A stretch of DNA of 64,000 bases from Lactiplantibacillus nangangensis (GCF_005405065.1 NZ_BJDI01000011.1:1-64000); one strand, 5' to 3'. Positions 37,401 through 47,184 are shown, numbered from the stretch's first letter. The notes: generated by a model not told the origin, from the sequence alone. Translations and numbers: made by a program.

Positions 37401-39383
37401 ATGAACGAAAAATTGCAGGGCGTGAACATCAGCCGCACGATGGCTCGGATGAATCGGCATAAGATGCATCCGCGTCGATACATCACCGGCTTTGATGGCA
37501 TCCGGACTTTAGCGGTGCTGGGAGTCATCATCTATCACTTAATGCCAGCGTCACTACAAGGTGGATACTTAGGAGTACCAATTTTCTTCGTTGTTTCCGG
37601 CTATTTAATTACGGATATTTTGTTGCAAGAGTGGGAGACCCACGATTCAATCCGCTTGTGGAACTTTTATGGGCGACGCTTGCGACGACTCTATCCGGCA
37701 TTGGTGGCGATGCTGCTGGCAACGACGGCGTATATCACGCTGTTTCAGCGGTCGTTATTGACGAATATTCGGGCAACGGTCATGACGAACTTAATGTATG
37801 TCTACAATTGGTTCGAAATTGGTCACGGTCAGAGTTACTTTGATCGCTTTAATGGCGAGTCACCTTTTACACATTTGTGGTCGCTGTCGATCGAAGGACA
37901 GTATTACTTTTTTTGGCCGTTAGTGGTCATCTTTTTAATGTTAGTCTTTAAAAAACGAAGCCGAATTTTCGCAATTATGATGGTTGCGGCATTGCTTTCA
38001 GCTTTAGCGATGGCCTTATTGTATGATCCGGCTAATACTAACCGGGTGTATTATGGGACTGATACGCGGATGTTCGCGATTTTGATTGGGTCGGGGCTCG
38101 CCTTTATCTGGCCGTCTCGTGAGTTGCCGGAGGACGTTAACTTTGGTAATCAGGTCACGCTGGACGTTTTGGGTGGCGGGTCACTACTTGCTTTGATCGT
38201 CATGTTCTTCCAGATGTCCGGTCAATCAGCGTTCACATATCGTGGTGGAATGTTGATCTTCACCATTTTGTCAGGGGTGTTAGTGGCAACGGTCGCCCAT
38301 CCGGCCAGCCACATGAACCGCATCTTAACGAATCCAGTCTTTACCTATATTGGGCAACGAAGCTACGGGATTTATTTGTACCAGTTCCCGGTCATGATTT
38401 TTTACGAAACGAAAGTGCATAACATTGGTGATCATCCATTGATTAATAGCTTGATTGAAGTGGCGTTAATTATGTTAGTCACGGAACTAAGCTATCGTTT
38501 CATCGAAAATCCAATGCGGCGCTACGATTACGGTCAATTATTCTCGGATATTCGCAACTTTATGCGGGCACCACACTTTAACCGAGTCACCGGGACGATT
38601 GCGAGCTTTGCGACCATCCTGTTCGTGATTACAGCGGTGGGCTTCGTGCAACAACCAAGCAAAGCGTCCAGCAATAAGAAGACTGCGATTCAGAATACGA
38701 TTACAAAGAATACCAAATCCGTTAAGAAGCAGAATGCGGCCGCTTTGAAACGTCAAAAAGAAGCGGCTAAGGCGTCGGCTGAGTCGAAGCAAGTCGCAAC
38801 TGAAAAGTTGAAGACGAAACAAGCTTACGATAAGTTGACGGATGCCCAGAAGAAAGTTGCCAACGACTATAGCTTGAAACCACAAGTGGTCTTGGCCATG
38901 AATGGTACGGCACTATCGGCAATCGGGGATTCAGTTTTGCTGGATGTTTCTAGCGACTTACAACAGGTCATTCCAGGAACCACGGTTCAAGGAAAAGTTG
39001 GTCGTCAAGTGACAGAAGTGCCGGGTATTGTCGGCGCGTTGAAGAACCAAGGTCAGTTAGCCCATAATGTGTTAGTCAACATTGGGACGAACGGGACGAT
39101 TACCGGTGCCCAAGCGGATCAAGTGGTCAATGCCATTGGGAGTGACCATCAGATTTTCTGGGTCACCGCGCACGTCCCAACGCAAAGCTGGCAAAATCAA
39201 GTTAACCGGCAGATCAATGCGACTGCTAAGAAGTATAACAATGTGCATGTGGTGGATTGGTATACGGAAGCGTTGAATCAGGGGACTTGGTTTGCAAGTG
39301 ATAATGTTCATCCTAACCCAACTGGGAATAAGAAATTAACTGCTCTGATTGCTAATCAAATTGCAAAAGTGAATAACAACTAA
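37401..39383 (+). CDS. Peptidoglycan O-acetyltransferase, OatA-like
   Basis: A 660-residue protein: an acyltransferase_3 membrane domain (residues about 25-420, roughly ten or eleven spans; GFDGIRTLAVLGVIIYHLMP, FFVVSGYLITDILL, HLWSLSIEGQYYFFWPL, SYGIYLYQFP, FIENPMRR), a charged Ala/Lys linker (440-495) and an extracellular SGNH domain with GDSVLLDV, NIGTNG and the catalytic DNVHPNPTG. This is the OatA layout: acetyl groups cross the membrane and are added to MurNAc or GlcNAc, giving lysozyme and autolysin resistance. AAGGGG precedes ATG. Confidence 0.92.
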   Translation: MNEKLQGVNISRTMARMNRHKMHPRRYITGFDGIRTLAVLGVIIYHLMPASLQGGYLGVPIFFVVSGYLITDILLQEWETHDSIRLWNFYGRRLRRLYPALVAMLLATTAYITLFQRSLLTNIRATVMTNLMYVYNWFEIGHGQSYFDRFNGESPFTHLWSLSIEGQYYFFWPLVVIFLMLVFKKRSRIFAIMMVAALLSALAMALLYDPANTNRVYYGTDTRMFAILIGSGLAFIWPSRELPEDVNFGNQVTLDVLGGGSLLALIVMFFQMSGQSAFTYRGGMLIFTILSGVLVATVAHPASHMNRILTNPVFTYIGQRSYGIYLYQFPVMIFYETKVHNIGDHPLINSLIEVALIMLVTELSYRFIENPMRRYDYGQLFSDIRNFMRAPHFNRVTGTIASFATILFVITAVGFVQQPSKASSNKKTAIQNTITKNTKSVKKQNAAALKRQKEAAKASAESKQVATEKLKTKQAYDKLTDAQKKVANDYSLKPQVVLAMNGTALSAIGDSVLLDVSSDLQQVIPGTTVQGKVGRQVTEVPGIVGALKNQGQLAHNVLVNIGTNGTITGAQADQVVNAIGSDHQIFWVTAHVPTQSWQNQVNRQINATAKKYNNVHVVDWYTEALNQGTWFASDNVHPNPTGNKKLTALIANQIAKVNNN

Positions 39384-39387
39384 AGTT

Positions 39388-39428
39388 AAAGCGCCAACCG
39401 CGAAAGATATCGTGGTTGGCGCTTTTAT
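39388..39428 (+). terminator. Terminator of the OatA-like gene
   Basis: AAAGCGCCAACCGCGA pairs with TCGTGGTTGGCGCTTT (one mismatch), followed by T. Confidence 0.9.
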
Positions 39429-39437
39429 GGTTCAATT

Positions 39438-39918
39438 AGTAAAGGTTGAAAGATGAAAACCGCTAATCTATCCCACTGTGATTAGTAACCAGGCTATGAA
39501 AGATAGTTGATAACCGCCGCTTCCGGTTGTTGTTGATAACATGCGGCCGAGGGACCGGGTCAAGCCTCAGGGACGTCTTGACCCTCGCCCGGAAGCTTTG
39601 CCTAAACCGCAAATCTCCCGGCTGGTCCGTGGTGTAAGACCGGAAAAGCACCGGTCAAACGCCACCCACACGGCCGATGCCATCAACAACAACCTCCAGC
39701 TAGTCAACTGTTTCGAATGATTAGTCAGTCATTTAGATATTTAGATTTAGCGGAATCAGTCAGAATCAATATGCTGTGTCAGCAAGGTTAGCTGGCATGG
39801 CGTTGAGGCGAAAAATCGGATTCTGCCTGAGCGATAATCCACGTATGAGAACAGTTTAGGCATAACCAACGCCAGTATCAGTGGGTTCACAACAGTTTGG
39901 GCACTTTCAACCTTTAGT
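39438..39918. mobile_element. Full-length MITE-like element carrying family A core, copy A4
   Basis: 481 bp. Left end AGTAAAGGTTGAAAG and right end CTTTCAACCTTTAGT are terminal inverted repeats. The flanks carry CAATT on both sides (39433-39437 and 39919-39923), a 5-bp target duplication. The core is at 39511-39705, with GGTTGTTGTTGAT (39525-39537) pairing perfectly with ATCAACAACAACC (39682-39694). No ORF. The insertion sits exactly at the pepX stop codon. Confidence 0.8.
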
Positions 39919-39921
39919 CAA

Positions 39922-42366
39922 TTATTTAGCTTTCAATGTTTTCAATGGAATTCGTAACTTAATATCGTTTAAATTCAGTGAGTACTGTAAGTCTTGGTTG
40001 CCACGAACCGTCATCTTCATATCGGTTGCGTAAATCACGAGGCCCAGTTGATGACCAGCGAGTAAACGATGGAAGATTGGCTGGAGTTCAACACTGAAGT
40101 CATTGAACTGGTTTGGCTGAATGGCTTCAGCATGCCAAGGCTCGTGCCGGTTTTGTAAATTCAAATGACCTTTTGTGATCATCTTGAATGGCGTCGCTGG
40201 GGCTAACTTGAAGTCTTTCAAATCATCTTCACGCCAGTGGTAGCCAAGGTCGAGGGCTTTAGAGGCAATTAGTTGAGGACTAACGGTTAGCCGTTGTGCT
40301 AGACCAAAGTCAATCAACATGAAACTCAGCATCCCAAAGTTTTGGTTAACGGCGACCGTCCCACTCACTTGTGGTCGTCCAACAAGTAATTGATCCGCAG
40401 GTGCTTGCCAAGATTTAAACAATAGCCGGTGATTATACAACGGATTCGTCTTATCTTCGCTAAGCAAATCGTTTTGCCAATCATTGAGATGTTGCTGATA
40501 ATGCGCAAATAACTTGTCTGGCAATTTGTCTGTGAAGTGGGCCGCCCGTTGATCAACGGGATGGTCAGCCGGGACAAGTTCCTTATATTGAACCTTGAAG
40601 TCGAGTGACTTGTCGGCATCCTCCCACCAATTATCATGAGCCGTCCAAGTTTCAGCGGCCGTGTTATCTTGCACGAGCACGTTCGGCAAGAGGGCTTCAG
40701 CATGGTTGTCTAAGTCATAGAGTTCGTGGCTGAGCCAGAGATTCATCATGTCAGTGAAATCGAGCGACTGTAAGTTGTTGATGTAAATGTGTTGACCTTG
40801 ATGCAAGATCAACTTTTTGGCAACCGGCACGTCTTGGAGCTTGTCCCAAAGATTGGCCACGTTGCGTGGTTTAACGTTCCAGTCGTTGAGCCCGTGAACC
40901 ATCACGATGTCCGCCTTGATTTTGTCTACGTTCTTCAAGTAATTGCGTTCGTCCCAGAAACGGTTATAGCTCCCCGTTTCGCGATCTTGGTCGGCAGTCA
41001 ATTCAGCTAATTTTTGATTGAATTTTCCTTGGATATGGTGGGCGTCACCGGCTTTAAGACTCCGTGAAAAGACTTCAGCGGCCAGCACGTCGGTATCTTC
41101 CCCTTGGAACGTGTCTGGTGCGACCACGAGACCGTTGTCGCGGTAGTAGTCGTACCAACTGGAAATAGCGGCTTCAGAAATAATGGTCTTCAACCCATCA
41201 ACCCCGGTTGTTGCGGCAGCCGTCGCTAACGTGCCGAGGTAAGAGCGACCAGTCATCGCAACTGAGCCGTTTGTCCACCAAGCTTTGATAGCAACGTCGC
41301 CGTCACGAGTGGTGAAGGCGTGACGTTTGCCAGTTAGCCATTCAATGATGGCGATAGTTGACGTCGTTTCATCTTCATCCCCAGTGGGTGCGAGGCCATC
41401 AGAGTCGACGGAACCGATTCCGGCGGCGTAAACAACCGCAAAGCCCCGTGCTAAGAAGTAATCATTTAGCGTGTAAGAGCGTTCCCGACCAAAGCTTTCT
41501 TCGGCCTCAGTCGTGGTCTCGTCAACGGAACGGGCGGCTGGCAATTTTGGTGTCGTTGCTTTGAATTCAACGTCTGCGTAAGTGTTGTCGTCCGGTGTCT
41601 TGGCAGTCAATGGGACGTCGACATTATGCATCTGCGCCTTGCCGGCTTGGTCGTCGATACCTTGGTTGTAAGGACTCGCGGTATATAAGACCGGTACTTT
41701 TAGGCCATGGTTTGTTTCAGCGGGCCGCAAAATTTCAACTTTTAATAAGTCGCGTTGGCCGTCATCGTCGGTGTCTAGTGGGGCTTCGACGTAAACGACT
41801 TCACGGATGAGTTTGTCAGTATCAAAGACGGCTTGCGCTTTACCATTGAAGAAGAGGGGCTTTTGCGCCGAATCAGCTTGATAGAATGGCGCAAAAAAGC
41901 CGCGCGTAGTCAAGAGTTCAATCAACGTTTGTCCTTGGACGCCACGGGTATTTAATAATAAATACCAGGCGTAGTAAAGTGATTCGCGATCGAAGGCGGA
42001 TTCACCGACCATGGGTAAGTGAATGTCGCGCATCGCCAACAGCGGATCAGCGAGGTCGAAATCTTGGCCGGGCAAGAAGCCGAGCAATTGTAAGCCGACG
42101 TTGTAGAAGACTTGGTTGTTCACGATGTGGGCCGTGTCTAGCCATTCAGCGAGTGTTTGTTGGCTAGTGGCCATTAAGTTGGCAAATTTGTGCTTTAAGC
42201 CGGCTTCGGAATGAACCTCGGGGAAGCTTTTGGCTAAAAGGGCCCGGTAAACGGCTGGAACGGTTGTTAACGTGTCCATGTCAGCGGTAATAAAATGAGT
42301 TTTGGTGAGTTCGGCAATCGCTGCTTCAGAATCAGTAGGGACGATTGCAAATTGATTATTTTTCAT
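39922..42366 (-). CDS. pepX: Xaa-Pro dipeptidyl-peptidase
   Basis: An 814-residue S15 serine peptidase that cuts X-Pro dipeptides from peptide N-termini. The core is an alpha/beta hydrolase (VYVEAPLDTDDDGQRDLLKVEILRP; GRSYLGTLA with the nucleophile Ser; VHGLNDWNVKPR with Asp; HQGQHIY with His) followed by a jelly-roll C-terminal domain. Cytoplasmic, part of casein peptide use. ATG at 42366 follows GAAGGATAACGCT; ATG 42381 lies on that site. A MITE is inserted against the stop codon, and no other terminator is seen. Confidence 0.96.
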   Translation of the reverse strand: MKNNQFAIVPTDSEAAIAELTKTHFITADMDTLTTVPAVYRALLAKSFPEVHSEAGLKHKFANLMATSQQTLAEWLDTAHIVNNQVFYNVGLQLLGFLPGQDFDLADPLLAMRDIHLPMVGESAFDRESLYYAWYLLLNTRGVQGQTLIELLTTRGFFAPFYQADSAQKPLFFNGKAQAVFDTDKLIREVVYVEAPLDTDDDGQRDLLKVEILRPAETNHGLKVPVLYTASPYNQGIDDQAGKAQMHNVDVPLTAKTPDDNTYADVEFKATTPKLPAARSVDETTTEAEESFGRERSYTLNDYFLARGFAVVYAAGIGSVDSDGLAPTGDEDETTSTIAIIEWLTGKRHAFTTRDGDVAIKAWWTNGSVAMTGRSYLGTLATAAATTGVDGLKTIISEAAISSWYDYYRDNGLVVAPDTFQGEDTDVLAAEVFSRSLKAGDAHHIQGKFNQKLAELTADQDRETGSYNRFWDERNYLKNVDKIKADIVMVHGLNDWNVKPRNVANLWDKLQDVPVAKKLILHQGQHIYINNLQSLDFTDMMNLWLSHELYDLDNHAEALLPNVLVQDNTAAETWTAHDNWWEDADKSLDFKVQYKELVPADHPVDQRAAHFTDKLPDKLFAHYQQHLNDWQNDLLSEDKTNPLYNHRLLFKSWQAPADQLLVGRPQVSGTVAVNQNFGMLSFMLIDFGLAQRLTVSPQLIASKALDLGYHWREDDLKDFKLAPATPFKMITKGHLNLQNRHEPWHAEAIQPNQFNDFSVELQPIFHRLLAGHQLGLVIYATDMKMTVRGNQDLQYSLNLNDIKLRIPLKTLKAK

Positions 42367-42500
42367 AGCGTTATCCTTCATAATTATGATTAGTTTTAAT
42401 TAACATTATACCGCTATTTAGGCTTAGACCAAATTTAAACCTGACAGCGCTAACAGGCTGTGCTACATTAAAGTAAATTTAAATTTGGAGTTGAAAAGAC

Positions 42501-42902
42501 ATGGCTAAATTTCCGATTTTGTATACGACTAAAGCAATCAATGAAGATGGCATTCATGGTGAAGCTTATATCGAAGATGGGCTGCGGGTGCCGTTGGCCA
42601 GTCCGATGAAATCTGATCCGGGGTCGAATCCAGAACAATTGATTGGTTTAGCGTTGAGTACCTGTTTGAATGCCACGCTGGAAGCCATTGAAAAAGAACA
42701 TGATGTGCCGCATCAAAGTAAGGTGGTCACGACGGTCAAGATGTCACGCGACCGGTTTGGCTATCAATTCTTTTTAGATGCGCAAGTCACGATTCCAGAG
42801 GTTGATCTCGCAACTGGCTCGCACTGGTTAGCGATTGCGGAGACGCGCTGTCCCGTTGCCAAATTGTTGGGAGACAACGTGAATGTTAAGATTCACCTGT
42901 AA
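42501..42902 (+). CDS. OsmC/Ohr-family peroxide-detoxifying protein
   Basis: A 133-residue protein with the OsmC fold. The two reactive cysteines are in LALSTCLNATLEAI and ETRCPVAKLL. The family reduces organic hydroperoxides using dithiols. ATG has TTGGAG upstream. A family A repeat starts immediately after the stop codon and separates the gene from its terminator. Confidence 0.9.
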   Translation: MAKFPILYTTKAINEDGIHGEAYIEDGLRVPLASPMKSDPGSNPEQLIGLALSTCLNATLEAIEKEHDVPHQSKVVTTVKMSRDRFGYQFFLDAQVTIPEVDLATGSHWLAIAETRCPVAKLLGDNVNVKIHL

Positions 42903-42903
42903 A

Positions 42904-43107
42904 GTTCCGTCTCCGGTTGTTGTTGATAACATGCGGGCGAGGGACCGGTTCAAGCCTGAAAAACGTCTTGACCCTCGCCCGGAAGCTTTGCTTAAAATCG
43001 CAAATCTCCCAGACGGTCCGTGGCGTAAGACCGGAAAAACACCGGTCAAACGCCATCCACACGCCCGATGCTATCAATAACAATCTACAGCTAAATAGCT
43101 AATATGA
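42904..43107 (+). repeat. Family A structured repeat, copy A5 (core subtype)
   Basis: Starts TTCCGTCTCCGGTTG like copy A1 and ends CTAAATAGCTAATATGAT like A1's tail, so A1 and A5 form a short subtype. GGGCG (42935-42939) pairs with CGCCC (43062-43066), a paired change relative to GGCCG/CGGCC in A3 and A4. Confidence 0.85.
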
Positions 43108-43111
43108 TGTT

Positions 43112-43160
43112 GAAAAAAAGACTGATTGACTACAATTTAGTGTAATCAGTCAGCCTTTTT
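43112..43160. terminator. Bidirectional terminator (osmC / 43170 gene)
   Basis: AAAAAGACTGATTGACTACA pairs with TGTAATCAGTCAGCCTTTTT, with T-runs for both strands. Confidence 0.9.
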
Positions 43161-43169
43161 TAATGGATT

Positions 43170-43451
43170 CTATTTGCAGCCATGATGGAATGGGCAATGT
43201 GGATGGGCGGCCTTAACGACGTCTTCTACTTTGTCCACTTGATCAAGTGCTTGGCGCTTAGTCTTTTCGCGTTCAATTTTGAGTTCTAAATACTTGCGAT
43301 GGGTCTTGTAAAAGCCATGAATGGCAATGGCTAACGGAACCGTGTGTAATAAGGTCAAAGCTGGAATCAACCAAGGATAGTCGTGCGCCATGTTGTAGAC
43401 GCGTTCGTGATGTAACTTCCAAGCTTCGTGCATTTCTTTTGGTGGTAGCAT
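43170..43451 (-). CDS. Hypothetical single-span membrane protein
   Basis: A 93-residue protein. ATG at 43451 has AAAGGAG 12 bases upstream. One membrane segment (YPWLIPALTLLHTVPLAIAIHGFY) is followed by a charged helix and a His/Cys-rich tail (AHPHCPFHHGC) that could bind a metal, although that is inference. No family is recognised. Confidence 0.65.
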   Translation of the reverse strand: MLPPKEMHEAWKLHHERVYNMAHDYPWLIPALTLLHTVPLAIAIHGFYKTHRKYLELKIEREKTKRQALDQVDKVEDVVKAAHPHCPFHHGCK

Positions 43452-43775
43452 ACTAAGATCACGCTCCTTTAAATTGTTGCCTCCAGTATAACGGTTATTG
43501 TAACCGCTGTCACTAATGAGAAACGACCCCATCTGCTATTTCAAACGAACACGCTTAAATCAGCATGCTGGTTAGATGGGATAACACTGATGATTTTAAT
43601 TGCAGTAGTGATTAGTCATTTATTAGCACTCAGTCTTAGGTTTGGTGCAACTAGGCTGAGTTTTAAAAACGCCTTAATAAGCCGGTTTGAAAATTGAAAC
43701 AATGTTATGATTATTTGGTGGCAAAGTATGGATTACTAGGAACGCATTAATTTAAACCATTGGGGGAACTGGAGC

Positions 43776-44645
43776 ATGTATCAGATACTGACTGATTCGG
43801 AATGTGATTTACCGCTAGCGGTTTTAACGGCAGGCAACGTGACTGCCATTAGTTTTCATACCAAGCTTGGTGATCAAGATTTAATCAATGATTTTGGGAA
43901 AAGTTATGATATCAATGACTTTTATCAAAAAATTCAAGCGGGAACGATGCCGACAACGACCCAAGTTAATGTTGGCGAGTACGTTGAGTTCTTCAAACCA
44001 TATGTTGAGCAGCAACAGCCGATTGTGTACGTTGGTTTTTCGGGTGGTCTGAGCGGGTCAATGTCGAGTGCGCATCAGGCGCGTGCGATGTTGTTGGAAT
44101 CACATCCCAACGCTGATATCCGCATTGTGGACAGCTTGGCTGCTAGTGGCGGTGAAGGCTTATTGGTGTTGCAAGCAATCAAGTTACAACAAGCCGGGGC
44201 AACCTTAGACGAATTCGTCAACTGGTTTGATGAGAACAAGTTGTGTCTGCAATCATGGTTTACGGTCGATAATTTAAATTATCTTTATCATGGTGGCCGC
44301 ATCTCCAGAACATCGGCTGCTTTAGGCACGTTACTAAAAGTTAAGCCAATCTTGGACGTTGATCCAGCCGGCAAGTTACGCCAAGTTTTTAAAACTAGAA
44401 CGCGGAAGAAATCTTTAGTTGAACTTGCCGATAAAACGTTAGCAGCGATGCAACATGATCCCGCTCAGCCGATAATCGTAACGACCAGCGGGGACTATGC
44501 AGCGGCGAAAGTGGTTAAGACTCGGATTATCGAAAAGATCAGTACGGCGGATGTGCAGATCTATCCGATTGGGATGACGATTGCTAGTCATACCGGCTTT
44601 GGCTGTGTCGCAGCCTTTGCAATGGGTGATGGGCCAAGAAGTTAA
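43776..44645 (+). CDS. DegV-family fatty-acid-binding protein
   Basis: A 289-residue DegV/FakB protein: ILTDSECDLP at the start, VGFSGGLSGSMSSAHQAR, DSLAASGGEGLLVLQA, LYHGGRISRTSAALGTLLKVKPIL and the IGMTIASHTGFGCVAAF end. Relatives hold a fatty acid for phosphorylation by FakA. GGGGGAA precedes ATG. No fakA is adjacent; a hairpin at about 43627-43658 lies in the upstream region. Confidence 0.92.
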   Translation: MYQILTDSECDLPLAVLTAGNVTAISFHTKLGDQDLINDFGKSYDINDFYQKIQAGTMPTTTQVNVGEYVEFFKPYVEQQQPIVYVGFSGGLSGSMSSAHQARAMLLESHPNADIRIVDSLAASGGEGLLVLQAIKLQQAGATLDEFVNWFDENKLCLQSWFTVDNLNYLYHGGRISRTSAALGTLLKVKPILDVDPAGKLRQVFKTRTRKKSLVELADKTLAAMQHDPAQPIIVTTSGDYAAAKVVKTRIIEKISTADVQIYPIGMTIASHTGFGCVAAFAMGDGPRS

Positions 44646-44674
44646 GTCATTATTATTTAAAAATAAGACCAAAG

Positions 44675-44724
44675 AAAAGTGGTGTCAATTGTCGAAAAAA
44701 CGGCAATTGACACCACTTATTTAG
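44675..44724. terminator. Bidirectional terminator (DegV / permease)
   Basis: AGTGGTGTCAATTG pairs perfectly with CAATTGACACCACT. Confidence 0.9.
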
Positions 44725-44731
44725 TTCAATT

Positions 44732-46129
44732 TTAGTCTAACTTTTGATTCATTTTACTATGGCGAATCCCGTAGCTAAAGTAAATCACGAGTCCGAAGAC
44801 AAACCAAGCGAGTGAGGCTGCCCAAGTTTCAATCGAAAGCTGGGTCATCATGAAGAGACACAATAGTCCTGAAACGATTGGCAGTACGGGATAAAATGGG
44901 ACTCGGAAACCTTTGATTTTATTTAAAGTTGGGTTCTGACGTAGTAACAGAATTCCAAATGAAACGAAAGCAAAGGCAATCAAGGTCCCGATATTAACTA
45001 AGTTTGCTAATTGATCGAGCGGAATGAAGCCAGCGAGGACTGAAATCACAACTGTCACAGTGATCATCGCGTGTTTTGGCGCATGGTGCTTGTCGATTTT
45101 GCCTAAGAAACTTGGTAACAAGCCATCACGGCCAATCGAGTAGAGTAAGCGTGAACTACTGTAGATCATAGTGACCATCATTGTAAACATCCCTGCTAAG
45201 GCACCAATTGAGACAATCCCAGCGACAAAGTTTTGATGAACAAGTTGTAATGCGAAAGTAACCGCATCATCGACGTTCAAGAGTTTGTAGGAAACCATCC
45301 CAGTTAAGACGCCGGAAACCATAATGTAGAAGACGGTACAAACAATTAGCGTCCCAATGATCCCGATAGGCATGTTCTTTTTGGCATTCTTAACTTCGGC
45401 GGCGGAACTTGAAACCGCGTCAAAGCCTAAGTAGGCGAAGAAGACGACGGCCGCACCCTTGAAGATGCCGCTGACACCGAATGGGGCAAATGGCGTCCAG
45501 TTGGCTGGCTTCACATAAAATGACCCAACTAATAAGAAAATAACAATAATAGCTAATTTTACGGCAACAATAATATTGTTTAACCGGACTGAGGTTTTCA
45601 AGCCTTCGTCGATGATCCAGGCAATTAAACAAACAATTAAAATTGCCACGATATTCACGTAAGTCCCGTGCGCTGGGTCAAAGGAACCCGTAATGGCTTT
45701 TGGCAATTTCAGTCCGAAGCCAGCGATAAATGAATTAAAGTAGGCGGCCCAACCGACCGCAACCGCGGCAACGGCTAAAACGTATTCGAGCACTAACGCC
45801 CAACCGATGATCCAACCGACCATTTCCCCGTAAACGATGTTGCCGTATGAATAGGCGGAACCGGCGACAGGTAGCACGGAGGCGAACTCGGCGTAACACA
45901 TTGCGGCGAGCGCACAGACGATTGCGGCAATGACGAAGGATAAAATGATCCCTGGACCAGCTTTGGTGGCGGCCACGGTCCCTGGTAAGATAAAAATTCC
46001 AGTCCCGATAACGGCCCCAATGCCTAATGCAATTAAGTCAATGGCGGATAGGGTCCGCTCGAATTGACTGTCTTTTTGTAAATAGCGCGACAGATTTTCT
46101 TTCTGAAAGATGCGCTGACGAATCCCCAT
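44732..46129 (-). CDS. APC-superfamily amino-acid permease
   Basis: A 465-residue transporter of the CAT/YfnA type with 12 spans: LIALGIGAVIGTGIFILPGTVAATKAGPGIILSFVIAAIVCALAAMCYAEFAS is the TM1-TM2 signature, then AGSAYSYGN and FFAYLGFDAVSSSAAEVKN in TM6. Likely imports a cationic or branched amino acid; the substrate cannot be read from sequence. AAGGGAG precedes ATG. Confidence 0.92.
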   Translation of the reverse strand: MGIRQRIFQKENLSRYLQKDSQFERTLSAIDLIALGIGAVIGTGIFILPGTVAATKAGPGIILSFVIAAIVCALAAMCYAEFASVLPVAGSAYSYGNIVYGEMVGWIIGWALVLEYVLAVAAVAVGWAAYFNSFIAGFGLKLPKAITGSFDPAHGTYVNIVAILIVCLIAWIIDEGLKTSVRLNNIIVAVKLAIIVIFLLVGSFYVKPANWTPFAPFGVSGIFKGAAVVFFAYLGFDAVSSSAAEVKNAKKNMPIGIIGTLIVCTVFYIMVSGVLTGMVSYKLLNVDDAVTFALQLVHQNFVAGIVSIGALAGMFTMMVTMIYSSSRLLYSIGRDGLLPSFLGKIDKHHAPKHAMITVTVVISVLAGFIPLDQLANLVNIGTLIAFAFVSFGILLLRQNPTLNKIKGFRVPFYPVLPIVSGLLCLFMMTQLSIETWAASLAWFVFGLVIYFSYGIRHSKMNQKLD

Positions 46130-46368
46130 AAATATTTGTCTCCCTTTTTAGTTATTATTAACAGCTCATTGTAACTATTCGACAATTTACTATGCTCACA
46201 TGATACCGTGACTGATTATTAAAAGTCAATTAGAATTGGGTGCTAATTTAAAAAGTGACCAGTTTAACCGGTTTGTTAGCGCGCTTAACGGAAGGTTGGG
46301 TCGTTACAAGCGACTTGAATTCTGATAAGATGATTAGTGAAAAATGATTTTTTAGGAGGGTTTAAAAC

Positions 46369-47184
46369 ATGTCATCGATGTTAGTGGCGGAAGATCTGTC
46401 AGCGGTGGGTGGGATTTCATTGAGTGCTGCCGTACCAGTATTGACGGCGATGGATTACCAAGTGGCGGCGTTACCGACCAGTTTGTTGTCGACCCATACG
46501 AGTGGTTATGGGCGCCCGGCTGTCGTTAATTTAGCCGACTGGTTGCCCAAAGTCTTTGAACACTGGACAACGGCCCAGTTAGATTTCCAGCAGGGGCTGA
46601 TTGGCTACGTTGGCACGGTGGAACTTTGCCAGTTATTACATGATTACTTAGCGCAACAAAAGTTAGACTTGCTCGTGGTAGATCCGGTCATGGGCGATCT
46701 CGGGCAGTTGTATTCGGGCTTCGATGACCAGTATGTGACAGCGATGCGGCAACTGATCCAATTGGCGGATGTCATTTTGCCCAATGTGACCGAAGCAAGT
46801 TTGTTGGCAGGCTTGCCATATACGACGCAACCAGATTTGCCAACAATTTTGACGGCGCTACAAAAGCTGTTGAAACCTGGTGCACATGCTGTAATTACCG
46901 ATGTGACGCAGAATGACCAGATTGGCTGTGCTTGGCTAACGGCCGATGGGGTGCAATTTATCGGTGAGCCACGTTTGGCCGGTCATTATAATGGCACGGG
47001 TGATACGTTAGCGGCCGTGATTGCTGGCTTATTGGGGCGTGGCTTTTCATTGACTAGAACGTTAGAATTAGCTAATCAGTGGCTACATATTGCGGTTGCC
47101 GAGACGTTAGCCGACAAGCGGGCGGATGAGCGCCAAGGCGTGGCATTGGGTGGCTTGTTGCGCGCAATTTTAACGTTAGGCTAG
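46369..47184 (+). CDS. Pyridoxal/hydroxymethylpyrimidine kinase family protein
   Basis: A 271-residue ribokinase-superfamily enzyme: EDLSAVGGISLSAAVPVLTAMDYQVAALPTSLLSTHTSGYG at the start, VVDPVMGDLGQLYSGFD, LPNVTEASLLAG and HYNGTGDTLAAVIAGLL with the anion-hole G-T-G-D. It most resembles pyridoxal kinases (PdxY/PdxK) that make PLP from vitamin B6. AGGAGGG precedes ATG. Confidence 0.88.
   Translation: MSSMLVAEDLSAVGGISLSAAVPVLTAMDYQVAALPTSLLSTHTSGYGRPAVVNLADWLPKVFEHWTTAQLDFQQGLIGYVGTVELCQLLHDYLAQQKLDLLVVDPVMGDLGQLYSGFDDQYVTAMRQLIQLADVILPNVTEASLLAGLPYTTQPDLPTILTALQKLLKPGAHAVITDVTQNDQIGCAWLTADGVQFIGEPRLAGHYNGTGDTLAAVIAGLLGRGFSLTRTLELANQWLHIAVAETLADKRADERQGVALGGLLRAILTLG

Noticed and set aside
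39463-39651. 62-codon minus-strand ORF in the MITE
   Set aside because: Inside the family A core; no start signal, and similar ORFs in other copies are broken.
42828-43102. Several 60-70 codon ORFs on both strands
   Set aside because: They arise from the high-GC, palindromic family A core and recur in each copy of the repeat without ribosome sites.
43627-43662. Imperfect hairpin CTCAG.../...CTGAG followed by TTTT upstream of degV
   Set aside because: The stem is interrupted by several mismatches and no transcript start is evident, so it is not called as attenuator or terminator.
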